Shown: positions 26,671 to 35,179 of the stretch, in pieces
Layout: each line of letters opens with the position of its first letter
How positions within the stretch are numbered: position 1 is the first letter of the stretch
Source: CAYUHJ01 sp964444365
GTDB taxonomy: Bacteria > Planctomycetota > Planctomycetia > Gemmatales > Gemmataceae
NCBI GenBank assembly: GCA_964444365.1
Contig: CAYUHJ010000004.1
Coordinates: 1-64,000 of the forward strand
Reading direction: 5' to 3'
DNA length: 64,000 bases
The notes under the pieces: model-generated
Database searches by the model: none
The model's input: only the letters and a program-made list of their open reading frames with translations
What the model was told of the DNA's origin: nothing
Translations under genes and position numbers: made by a program

Positions 26671-27966
26671 TCAACTCAGGTCGTGCGGCACCCCGTCCGC
26701 CAGTCGGGTGACGTTGGAAAAGTGGTCCTGGAACAGTTGCGGCTCGAAGGTGTGGATCGGGATCACCGTGCGGGCGTTGACGGCGGTCACGAACTTCAGG
26801 ATGTCCTCCACGTAGGCGTGACCGCTGACGTGGGCGGGGATGAAGTCGCCTCCCACCGTGGCAATCTGCTCGCGGAGCGTCACCCAGTCGGGTCTAGTCA
26901 GGTAACCCTCCCAGTATCCGTAAAGGCACCGACACCGGGACGGCAACTCGTCGCCGAAGTCGAGCCGCGTCATCGACGGCCGGAAGGCCATCACGTACCG
27001 CGTGGGGTCGGCGAGGATTTCGGACAATTCGATCCGATCGGCCTGGAACTTCTGACGGATCTTGGCCAGGCCCCGCCGCTCGAGCGCCTGGTTGAAGTAG
27101 ACCCGGATGCCGGCGGCCCGTTGCGGCTTCGGCACCCGGACCCTTCGGCCGACGAGGTGGAGCACGAACGCGGCGTAGGCGTCGGCCACGAAGGTGCGAC
27201 CCGCCGACCGCGTCGCCTTGTACACCGTGACCAGCCGGTCGAGGTCCAGCGGCGTGAACGACGCCAGCACGAGGGCCGGGGCGGTTCGGATCCGTTCGGT
27301 CATGTCGGCTTCGAGATCGTGCTCCGTCTGGCCGGCCCCCCGGCCGCTGCCGAAGTGGGTGCCCTCGACGATCAGGGCGTCGATGGTGCGTCCCTTCACC
27401 GCGGCGAGCAGGTCGCGGGTCATCCCCGGCTTGCGGCCGTGGTCGCGGAAGTCGCCGGAGTACAGGAGCGTCTTCCCGCCTGCTTCCACCAGGAATGCCA
27501 CGCTCCCGTGGACCGAGTGATCGACGGCGTAAGGGGTGACCCGGAAGGCCCCGACTTCGAGGGGTCGGCCGCTCACGACCTCGCGGAAGCGGTTCCGGTC
27601 GAGGGACGCCTGGCCGGCAAACACCGCCGCCGCGAGCATCATCTGGCTCGTCCCGGCGGTGGCGAAGACGGGGACTCCGGGCCGCGACCGGGAAATGAGT
27701 CCGGCGTGGTCGAGGTGGGCGTGGCTCAGGAAGATGGCGTTCGGAGGAGCGTGCTCGGCGTCGAACAACCCCGGCACCGCCGGGATCACCCGCTCGGCCC
27801 GGAGTTGCTCGTTCGATTTCTTCAGGGCGGCCCTGCCGTCGAACGGCTCGCGGTTCGGGTCGACCAGCGGGAGGCCGAGGTCGAGGACGATTCGGTCCGG
27901 ACCCGCGGCCAATTCGACGCAGGAGCCGCCGATCTCGTTGGTCCCGCGGTGGATGGTGACTCGCAC
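26671..27966 (-). CDS. beta-CASP metallo-beta-lactamase-fold ribonuclease (RNase J-like)
   Basis: 431 aa, GTG start. The metal-binding motif SHAHLDHAG has His82, His84, Asp86 and His87. Later motifs are YSGDFRDHG, IVEGTHF, HVSGHAYVED and IPIHTFEPQ, matching motifs 3, A, B and C of beta-CASP RNases (RNase J/CPSF73). It would cleave or trim RNA, or act on DNA, as a two-zinc enzyme. It is shorter than RNase J (~550 aa) and lacks the C-terminal domain. Lying in a nuclease and WYL-regulator cluster, it is more likely accessory than housekeeping. Active-site residues appear complete. Confidence 0.85.
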   Translation of the reverse strand: MRVTIHRGTNEIGGSCVELAAGPDRIVLDLGLPLVDPNREPFDGRAALKKSNEQLRAERVIPAVPGLFDAEHAPPNAIFLSHAHLDHAGLISRSRPGVPVFATAGTSQMMLAAAVFAGQASLDRNRFREVVSGRPLEVGAFRVTPYAVDHSVHGSVAFLVEAGGKTLLYSGDFRDHGRKPGMTRDLLAAVKGRTIDALIVEGTHFGSGRGAGQTEHDLEADMTERIRTAPALVLASFTPLDLDRLVTVYKATRSAGRTFVADAYAAFVLHLVGRRVRVPKPQRAAGIRVYFNQALERRGLAKIRQKFQADRIELSEILADPTRYVMAFRPSMTRLDFGDELPSRCRCLYGYWEGYLTRPDWVTLREQIATVGGDFIPAHVSGHAYVEDILKFVTAVNARTVIPIHTFEPQLFQDHFSNVTRLADGVPHDLS

Positions 27967-27982
27967 GGGTTTGACTCTCGGC

Positions 27983-28204
27983 TTACTCGGGATCGAACGA
28001 GTTCAAGACGCCGCCCACTCCCCACCCGACGACGGCTCCGAACCCGACGCCCATCGCGAACAGGAGCAGTCCGCCGAGCCAGACCCCGACGTCCGTCGTG
28101 GCGTACTTCGTGTTGTTGTCGGCGAGCCGGATTCCCGCGAAGATCCCCGGCCCCATCCCGACGATCATGCAGGCCAGGCAGGTCGAGCGGTGCGAGTCTT
28201 TCAT
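27983..28204 (-). CDS. Small two-helix membrane protein
   Basis: 73 aa from ATG 28204 (MKDSHRSTCLACMIVGMGPG). Two hydrophobic segments (CMIVGMGPGIFAGIRLA and VWLGGLLLFAMGVGFGAVVG) suggest a hairpin in the inner membrane. It sits between the WYL regulator and the beta-CASP gene on the same strand. Function unknown; a membrane effector or anchor for the cluster is possible. Confidence 0.55.
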   Translation of the reverse strand: MKDSHRSTCLACMIVGMGPGIFAGIRLADNNTKYATTDVGVWLGGLLLFAMGVGFGAVVGWGVGGVLNSFDPE

Positions 28205-28239
28205 GGTCCACTCCTGGGAAGGTGCGGGCGGTACCCCGC

Positions 28240-29304
28240 TCACCCCCCAGTTTGCCGACGTCGGCTGCCGGCTCGACGGTCAGTGGGCTCGTCGAATTCC
28301 TGGGCCGCGATGGCCCGCCGGTGGTGCTCGATGACTTGCTCTCGGAGTTGGGCGGGTCGGATAACGCGAACCCGTTCTCCCCATCCGACGATCCAGCGGA
28401 TGATCTCGTTGAGCCCGTCGACCTTGAACGTGAGCGTGGCCGAGCCGTCGGCGTGCCGCTGGGACTGTTGCGTGGGCTGCCAGGTGGTTTCAAGGACGGG
28501 CTCGGCCGCTTCCGCGTTGAACCGGAGTTCGATGTCGTGGGTCGTGTCGCCGCGGTAGACCGACCAGGCGTTGCCGAAGTAGGTCCGCAGGTCGAAGTCG
28601 GCCGGCACCTCGGCCGGTCGGCCCAGCGGTTTTAGGCTGCGGAACCGCACAATCCGATAAGTCCGCGGCTGTGGTTCGCCGTCCGGCCGGGCGACGAGGT
28701 ACCAGGCCTGGTGGACGAGTGCGAGCCGGTAGGGGTGGAGCGTGAGCGTGATCGGACCCGGCTCGTAGGGGCTGCGGTACTCGCCCGCCAGCATCGTGCC
28801 GCGAACCAGGGCTCGCTGAACCGTCCGGATCGTCTCCCGCTGTCGGGCGTCCCCCGCGATTTTCAGGTCGAGGACTTCGACGAGCCGGGCCGCGTCTTCC
28901 ATCTGCCGGCGGATTGGCTCACTCGCCGTGTCGAGCAGCTTTCGGGTGGTCGCCGACGCGATCCGCCCCAGGTGGAGGGAAACGCTGTCGGCGATGGCCG
29001 TGGCGGTCCCCTGGTCGAGGGCTTCGTCCGAATCGAGGTGGAGAATGGGGAAGCGGAAGTCGGCCCGGACGCGGTAGGCGTTCTCCTCGCGGGAGAAGTA
29101 CAGCGGCACGCCGGCGAGTTCGAGCGTCTCCCGCATGCGGTGGAGCGTTCGTTCCGAGCATTCGAGTTCGGCGGCGAGGGACTTGACGTTCCAGGCTCCG
29201 CGGCCGAGAACCCGTTCGAGGAATCGGAGCAGTCGAGCGAGCCGGTAGTTGTGCCGGAGTCGGCGTTCGGATTCGGGCGGCCGGGGCCGCTTGGGAGTGG
29301 GCAC
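28240..29304 (-). CDS. WYL-domain transcriptional regulator
   Basis: 354 aa. N-terminal winged helix (NVKSLAAELECSERTLHRMR, then ELAGVPLYFSREENAYRV), then a long linker, then a WYL domain containing the diagnostic tripeptide in LVHQAWYLVARPDG, and a C-terminal WCX-like extension. WYL proteins bind nucleic-acid-like ligands and often control defence loci such as CBASS, BREX and CRISPR. It heads the minus-strand run and is the likely master regulator of the cluster (inferred). Confidence 0.88.
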   Translation of the reverse strand: MPTPKRPRPPESERRLRHNYRLARLLRFLERVLGRGAWNVKSLAAELECSERTLHRMRETLELAGVPLYFSREENAYRVRADFRFPILHLDSDEALDQGTATAIADSVSLHLGRIASATTRKLLDTASEPIRRQMEDAARLVEVLDLKIAGDARQRETIRTVQRALVRGTMLAGEYRSPYEPGPITLTLHPYRLALVHQAWYLVARPDGEPQPRTYRIVRFRSLKPLGRPAEVPADFDLRTYFGNAWSVYRGDTTHDIELRFNAEAAEPVLETTWQPTQQSQRHADGSATLTFKVDGLNEIIRWIVGWGERVRVIRPAQLREQVIEHHRRAIAAQEFDEPTDRRAGSRRRQTGG

Positions 29305-29665
29305 TCGGGATTCCCGGCAGGTGGTTCGGGTGAGCGTGATACGCCCATCGCACCCGAGGCCACCGTCAGCAGTGGGTCAGTCGGTCCGAATAACCACTGT
29401 TTACAGGCAAATAGGCGAGAGAGTTATTGGCACAAGCGATAATGAACTAATTGTTAATATGTCGTCACTAAAATGAATTTGACTTGATGACGGCGACTGA
29501 TTCGACTGAATAACATTGACAAGGATTTAACGTTGTGGTGTGATCATCGAGATCAGATCAAGCCGTGTTGAACGCCATCGCTAAATGAGACTTGATCTGA
29601 CTCTCGGGTGAGAGTTACATTTCTCAGCCCGAGAGCATCTTCATCTCAACCCGAAATCACGCGAT
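29305..29665. other. AT-rich intergenic region upstream of WYL gene
   Basis: About 360 bases, clearly lower in GC than the flanks. It must include the promoter of the WYL gene. It contains a hairpin at 29601-29635 (CTCTCGGG/CCCGAGAG, extended by TGAGA/TCTCA with one bulge) and a 10-bp inverted repeat TCAGATCAAG/CTTGATCTGA around 29555-29600. These could be operators or the terminator of the 29666 gene. No open frame seen. Confidence 0.45.
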
Positions 29666-30031
29666 TCACGCGTTTGAGGGGGACATGCGATTCAAAACTT
29701 GGAACACGATCTCGGGCACGGTCTCGGTAAACAATCTCGCTTCGTCCCACTCCGCCTCAACAAGCATGACGTTGGTATAGCCGTTCTTCGGGTATGTGGC
29801 GAACCCGACTTCCTTCAAAGCATGGGAGTGGAGGAATGCCCGGATCTCCTTCAAGATTTCGGAGCGAAGTTTCGGCAGCGATTTGCTTGGGTTATTATCG
29901 ATGTACGCAACTAATCCGAGATTCTCGAAGAAGACCACTCCCCTTCGAGTGGAGAACATCTCGTTGTGTGCAAGTTTCGCTACCACTTTTGCGAACTTGC
30001 ACTCGCTGTTCTTCGGAAGTTTCACGACCAT
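29666..30031 (-). CDS. Hypothetical low-GC protein
   Basis: 121 aa from ATG 30031 (MVVKLPKNSECKFAKVVAKL); a TTG at 30151 would add 40 residues of doubtful quality. It shows mixed alpha/beta structure (VVFFENLGLVAYIDNNPSKS, then ALKEVGFATYPKNGYTNVML). No family recognised. Base composition is lower in GC than surrounding genes, as for the kinase at 34301, suggesting recent acquisition. Confidence 0.5.
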   Translation of the reverse strand: MVVKLPKNSECKFAKVVAKLAHNEMFSTRRGVVFFENLGLVAYIDNNPSKSLPKLRSEILKEIRAFLHSHALKEVGFATYPKNGYTNVMLVEAEWDEARLFTETVPEIVFQVLNRMSPSNA

Positions 30032-30825
30032 TTTGGATCCCCTAGGCACGGACGACGCTGTGCTTGCGGCCGAAGTGCACTCCGGCACCCAGTAACGCGC
30101 GTATTCACATTTCAACCGAGCTTGTACCCAATTTGTGCCTTTTTGATTCAAAATCGCCGATAAAAAATCCTCCCGAATATTCAGCTACGATGCAGAAGCG
30201 GAATGGTTTCTTGCTGGACTGCGGGACTCTTGTGCCCACGCCACAAACGGCAAAGTACGGTTTGGCCTCCGTGAACGCACTGATGAATTGTGCCCGGTCG
30301 CCGGGGAAGGGTCGGGTTCATCGCGTTGGCGTCGACCGTGGAGGGGGTTCCCGTTCGGGCCTCCAGTGTCGACCGCGGTCCCTTCGCGGGACGGGCGTCT
30401 CCCCGACGACCTGGGCGAGATCAGTTTGCCGGGCGGGACTGCCGGCTGGGGGGACAGCGAGTGGAAATGGCTTTGGAAAACGCCTACGCGGACCCTGGTC
30501 GTGCCCAATCCTGCGGCCGGAATTTCGGCCGACTTCCCCAATACCTCGTCCCAGAAACGAAGCCTGACGCCCCTATCGTGCTTGTCCGCACTTCGATCAA
30601 TCGAGTGCTCCGCGCTCGCCGCGGAAGCTCCGAAAGCCTTGAAGTTGGTCGTACTCAGATGGGTCCCCTGCATCACTCTTCCGAGTCGCCCGGACAGTCG
30701 CTCTGGCCACCGTACGGCCGATCTGTGCGAAAGCAGTCGGAGTCGTACAGTAATCACCACTGCGTCTTAATCTCCTGTTACAGCACGGGTGACATTCCCC
30801 AACCGACAGACAGGGTGGGTCAACG
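30032..30825. other. Non-coding/degenerate stretch before type I operon
   Basis: About 790 bases. Frames of 160-190 codons occur on both strands but show no family pattern. Repeat copy B lies at 30500-30570. The final ~100 bases should hold the operon promoter; no strong consensus is seen. Confidence 0.4.
30500..30570. repeat. Dispersed ~71-bp repeat, copy B
   Basis: Ungapped match to copies A (23605) and C (43489). It shares CCCAAT, CCGGAATTT and CCCAATACCTCGTC with A. It lies between the 29666 gene and hsdR, at the boundary of two gene modules. Confidence 0.65.
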
Positions 30826-33800
30826 GTGAATCCGTCGCCAGTTCCCTCAAGCAGTAACGCCACGGGGATGCCCGTCTCCCCGAACTTTCAGTTCCTGGCG
30901 GCCCACCATCACCTGTTGGTCCGGTACGCGGCGTTGGCCGAGCGGTACCTGTTCGACGACCCGAGCACCGCTCTGTTCAAGCTGCGACAGTTCGCGGAAC
31001 TGCTCGCCCTTCAAGCCTGTGCCAACGTCGGGATCGCGACGACACCGGCGGACGAACAGGTCGTTGTTCTCAACCTGATGCGAGATCGCCGGGTGGCGGC
31101 ACCCGACACGCTGGACCTGTTCCACGCCATCCGCAAATCCGGTAACGCAGCGGTGCACGAGGGCAAGGGGACCCCGTCCGAGGCCCTCCACCACCTCCGC
31201 ATGGCGAGACAGCTGGCGATCTGGTTCGATCGCTCGTTCGGGAACTTGAAGCAACCGTACGGCCCGTTCGTCCCGCCGCCGAACCCGTCCGCCGCGGCCG
31301 CCTCACTCGTGACGGAACTCGAGCGACTTCGCCAGGACGCCCTGAGGCAAACCGAGGAACTGGAGAAACTCAAGCTCACGGCTTCCGAGGAGTCGGAACG
31401 GCGGAAGAAGGCCGAAGCGGAGGCCGCGGGGGCCTACTCCGACCTGAGAGCCGCCCTGGACCTCGCGGAGGAGAGTGACTCCCGTTTAGCGGAAGAACGC
31501 AAGCTCTTCGACCAGCAGATCGCTCAAATCCAGGCGAACGCGGTCCAGAAGCCCTCGGCCGAGATCGAGGCGGTCCTCGAACGCACGCGGAAGGCCGCGT
31601 CTCTGGTGGAACTGGACGAGGCGGCCACGCGGAAGAAGGTCGACCAACTCCTACGGGAGGCCGGGTGGGAGGCCGACACCGAGACGATCCGGCACTCGCT
31701 CGGCGTCCGACCCCAGAAGTCGAAAAACCTCGCCATCGCGGAGTGGCCGACGTCCGAGGGTCCGGCGGATTACGTGCTGTTCATCGGCCTGAAGCCGGTG
31801 GCAACGGTGGAGGCGAAGAAGGCGAACGAGGACGTGTCCGGGAAGGTCGGCCAGGCGAAGCGGTACGCCTGCGGCTTCAGCCTCGAAGCGACGATGACTT
31901 CCCCCGGTGGCCCGTGGGAAAAGCATAACCTTCCCTTCTGCTTCTCGACCAACGGCCGCCCGTACCTCCGCCAGCTCGAGACCCGGTCGGGCATCTGGTT
32001 TTGCGACGTCCGCAAGCCGACCAACCTGTCCCGGGCGTTGGAGGGCTGGTACACCCCAGCCGGGTTGGAATCGCTCCTCTCGTCGGACGTCGCGGCCGCA
32101 CACGGCAAGCTCGCCGCGGAGCCGACCGACTACCTCCCCCTGCGGGACTACCAACTGGCTGCCGTGCGGGCCGTGGAAGAGGCACTCGCCGCGGGCCGGC
32201 GGTCGATGCTGGTCGCCATGGCGACGGGCACCGGCAAAACCGTCACCTGTCTCGGCATGGTTTATCGCCTCCTGAAGTCGGGGCGTTTCCGTCGCGTGCT
32301 CTTCCTGGTGGACCGGACCTCGCTGGAGACGCAAGCCTTCGACAGCTTCGAGGCCATCAAGCTCGAAGGGCTGCGGGCCATCACCGAGATCTACGACGTG
32401 AAACGCCTGGGCGATCTGGTGCCCGACCCCGACACGCGACTGCACTTCGGCACCGTCCAGGGGATGGTGAAGCGCATCCTTTACTCCAAAGACCCGGCTG
32501 ACGTCCCGCCCGTCGACGCGTACGACTGCGTCATCATCGACGAGTGCCACCGCGGGTACACGATTGACCGCGAGCTGTCGGACGCCGAACTCACGTTTCG
32601 CGACGAGGCCGACTACATCTCGAAGTACCGGCGGGTCCTCGACCACTTCGACGCGGTGAGGATCGGCCTGACCGCCACGCCGGCCCAGCACACGGAAGAG
32701 ATCTTTGGCCCGCCGGTGACTCAGTACAGCTACCGCCAGGCGGTGATCGACGGGTGGCTGGTGGATCACGAGCCGCCGCTCCAGATCGTCACGAAGCTGG
32801 CCCGCGACGGCATCAACTGGTCCCCGGGCGAGGTCGTCGAGTACATCGTCCCTCGCCGGGACCCGTCGCAAGTCCTGACCGAGGCCGCCCCGGACACGGT
32901 CAACGTCGAGATCGACGAGTTCCACCGGAAGGTCATCACCGAGAACTACAACAAGGCCGTCTGCCAGGTGCTCGCAGCCCACATCGACCCCTCGCTGCCG
33001 GGCAAGACGATCGTGTTCTGCGTCAACGACGCCCATGCCGACCTGGTTGTGAAACTCTTGAAAAAGGCATTCGAGAACCAGTACGGCGAGGTCGAGGACG
33101 ACGCGGTCCTGAAGCTCACCGGCAAGGCCGACAAGCCGATGAAGCTCATCAAGCGGTTCCAGAACGAGCGGCTTCCGAACGTCGCCGTCACCGTGGACCT
33201 GATCACCACCGGCACCGACGTCCCCGCCGTCACGAACCTCGTGTTCCTCCGGCGGGTTCGGAGCCGCATTCTGTACGAGCAGATGCTCGGGCGGGGAACC
33301 CGGCTTTGCGAGAACCTGTACGGCCCGAAGGAAGACAAGGCGTCGTTCCGGGTCTTCGATGCGGTCAATCTTTACGCGGCGTTGCTGCCGCACTCCGAGA
33401 TGCGGCCCGTCGTCACCCGGCCGAAACTTCCGTTCGTGCAACTCGCGGCCGAGTTGCAGGCGTTGACGGACGCCGAAGCTCGGGCCGAGGTTCACGACCA
33501 GCTTCTGGCCAAGCTGCGGGCGAAGCGGCGGGTGCTGGAGTCGAACGACGTCAACTTCGAGGGGTGTCAGAAGCTCACCGGCATGACCCCGTGCGAGTTC
33601 GTCACCCACATGGCCACCTTGACACCCGACGAGGTGCAGGAGTGGTTCAAGGCACACCCCAAGGTGCCGGAGTTCCTCGACCTCGCCCGGCTCGAACCCG
33701 ACCGCGTGCTGATTTCGTCCCACCCCGACGAGGTGGTTCGTCTCGAACGCGGTTACGGGGATAACGGCCAGAGGCCGGGCGACTACCTCGAATCGTTCCG

Positions 33801-34278
33801 CGCGTTCGTGACCGCCAACCGAGACGCCATCGCCGCATTGAAACTGGTCGTTCAACGGCCCCGCGACCTGACCCGGCAGGCCCTGAAGGAACTGAAGGTC
33901 GAGTTGCAGCAGGCCGGTTTCACGGAAACGCACCTGCAAACGGCGTGGCGGGAGACACGGAACGAGGACATCGCCGCGACCATCATCGGGTACGTGCGGC
34001 ACGTGATGACCGGCGAAGCCCTTCGCCCGTACAAAGAGCGAGTTGCCGCCGCGATGAAGACGGTCCTCGCCGCCCGCCCGTGGACGCCGCCACAGCGGAA
34101 GTGGTTGGAGCGGATCGGCAAGCAACTCGAAACCGAAACGGTCGTGGACCGTCAGGCGTTCGACCACGGCCAGTTCCAGGCCGAGGGCGGGTTCAACCGG
34201 CTCAACAAGGTGTTCAACGGTGAACTGGAAGCGATCCTAGCTGAGATCGTCGAAGCCATTTGGCCCGTCGCAGCATAA
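30826..34278 (+). CDS. hsdR: Type I restriction enzyme R subunit
   Basis: 1150 aa. Residues ~20-140 form a DUF4145-like helical domain (STALFKLRQFAELLALQACA, HAIRKSGNAAVHEGKG), followed by a coiled coil (~165-260). The PD-(D/E)XK nuclease has Asp315 and Glu329-x-Lys331 (VATVEAKKA). The SF2 motor has Walker A MATGTGKT (465-472) and DECH (572-575), a DEAD-motif variant. The C-terminus is helical, as in EcoEI-type HsdR. It translocates and cleaves unmodified DNA with HsdM and HsdS. It heads the operon hsdR - kinase - hsdM - hsdS - ATPase. All catalytic motifs appear intact. A start at the internal ATG 30868 is possible. Confidence 0.93.
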   Translation: MNPSPVPSSSNATGMPVSPNFQFLAAHHHLLVRYAALAERYLFDDPSTALFKLRQFAELLALQACANVGIATTPADEQVVVLNLMRDRRVAAPDTLDLFHAIRKSGNAAVHEGKGTPSEALHHLRMARQLAIWFDRSFGNLKQPYGPFVPPPNPSAAAASLVTELERLRQDALRQTEELEKLKLTASEESERRKKAEAEAAGAYSDLRAALDLAEESDSRLAEERKLFDQQIAQIQANAVQKPSAEIEAVLERTRKAASLVELDEAATRKKVDQLLREAGWEADTETIRHSLGVRPQKSKNLAIAEWPTSEGPADYVLFIGLKPVATVEAKKANEDVSGKVGQAKRYACGFSLEATMTSPGGPWEKHNLPFCFSTNGRPYLRQLETRSGIWFCDVRKPTNLSRALEGWYTPAGLESLLSSDVAAAHGKLAAEPTDYLPLRDYQLAAVRAVEEALAAGRRSMLVAMATGTGKTVTCLGMVYRLLKSGRFRRVLFLVDRTSLETQAFDSFEAIKLEGLRAITEIYDVKRLGDLVPDPDTRLHFGTVQGMVKRILYSKDPADVPPVDAYDCVIIDECHRGYTIDRELSDAELTFRDEADYISKYRRVLDHFDAVRIGLTATPAQHTEEIFGPPVTQYSYRQAVIDGWLVDHEPPLQIVTKLARDGINWSPGEVVEYIVPRRDPSQVLTEAAPDTVNVEIDEFHRKVITENYNKAVCQVLAAHIDPSLPGKTIVFCVNDAHADLVVKLLKKAFENQYGEVEDDAVLKLTGKADKPMKLIKRFQNERLPNVAVTVDLITTGTDVPAVTNLVFLRRVRSRILYEQMLGRGTRLCENLYGPKEDKASFRVFDAVNLYAALLPHSEMRPVVTRPKLPFVQLAAELQALTDAEARAEVHDQLLAKLRAKRRVLESNDVNFEGCQKLTGMTPCEFVTHMATLTPDEVQEWFKAHPKVPEFLDLARLEPDRVLISSHPDEVVRLERGYGDNGQRPGDYLESFRAFVTANRDAIAALKLVVQRPRDLTRQALKELKVELQQAGFTETHLQTAWRETRNEDIAATIIGYVRHVMTGEALRPYKERVAAAMKTVLAARPWTPPQRKWLERIGKQLETETVVDRQAFDHGQFQAEGGFNRLNKVFNGELEAILAEIVEAIWPVAA

Positions 34279-34300
34279 CTGACCCATCGGAGGACGCCCC

Positions 34301-35179
34301 ATGGCAGATCAATTTATCCGCGTGAGGACATTCGACGACTATGGAAATCCAATCTTTAAAAGAGCACATTTTATCACAGACTCAATTGTCAGTGAAGTAT
34401 CAAAAATCGAATATAAACGCGGGCGATGGATGGGAAGTGGGAGCAATGGCACAGTGTACGAATATTTCACCCCTGACAGGGTGCGTGTAGCTGCAAAATT
34501 TTTACATACACTGGACGAAGAGCGACGCGAACGATTCGATTTTGAAAGTTTAGTTCTGGCAGATCTCGATCATGAAAATATAATCCGGATTTTTGAAGTG
34601 GGTGAGCACATGACCACGCATGAGCACCCCATTCCATATATAATAACAGATCTGTTTGAGGGGAATTTGCAAGGCCTTATTGAGCATGCGGGAGCACTGA
34701 AGTATCAAGAGGTCATTGAGATTGGATCGCAGATTTGCAACGGCTTTGACCACGTTCATTCAAAAGGCGTCATCCATCGCGACATCAAGCCGGCGAATTT
34801 TTTCTTACTCGGAAAACGTGTAGTTATTGGCGACTTTGGACTTGCCAAAACGCACACAAACGAAGGAAAAGCAAGATACTACAGAGAAGATATTACCACT
34901 AGCAGAGAAAAGGTTGGGCCTCAAGATTTTATGTCTCCGGAATTGTTCAGATACGCAAAGGACAAATCTTACCCGGTTGACAATCGTTCAGATCTATGGC
35001 AAATCGGAGCAGTATTGTGGTATCTCTTGACTGGTTATCCTCCGAGAGGCACTCTTTCGCCCGAAGACGACCCGTCCGGGAAGCTGTTTCCGTTGCTAGA
35101 CCGTGCGATGCATTCCAAAGCCGATAAACGCTATCAGTCTGCAAACGATTTCAAGTTGGAGCTCGATTCACTTAAATGA
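34301..35179 (+). CDS. Eukaryotic-like Ser/Thr kinase inside the type I R-M operon
   Basis: 292 aa with a GGAGG seven bases before the ATG; its stop overlaps the hsdM start (ATGA). It is a complete soluble kinase domain: glycine loop GSGSNGTV (45-52), Lys66 (VAAKF), HRDIKPANF (159-167), DFG 178-180, and SPE in place of APE. There is no membrane segment or extra domain. The gene is strikingly AT-rich, unlike hsdR and hsdM on either side, so it entered the operon separately. A kinase within hsdRMS is not part of standard type I systems. It may phosphorylate R-M subunits or phage/host targets, by analogy with PglW and Stk2. That role is inferred. Confidence 0.92.
   Translation: MADQFIRVRTFDDYGNPIFKRAHFITDSIVSEVSKIEYKRGRWMGSGSNGTVYEYFTPDRVRVAAKFLHTLDEERRERFDFESLVLADLDHENIIRIFEVGEHMTTHEHPIPYIITDLFEGNLQGLIEHAGALKYQEVIEIGSQICNGFDHVHSKGVIHRDIKPANFFLLGKRVVIGDFGLAKTHTNEGKARYYREDITTSREKVGPQDFMSPELFRYAKDKSYPVDNRSDLWQIGAVLWYLLTGYPPRGTLSPEDDPSGKLFPLLDRAMHSKADKRYQSANDFKLELDSLK

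Noticed and set aside
30185..30760. 191-codon minus-strand gene
   Set aside because: No family pattern; spans the dispersed repeat and probable non-coding DNA.
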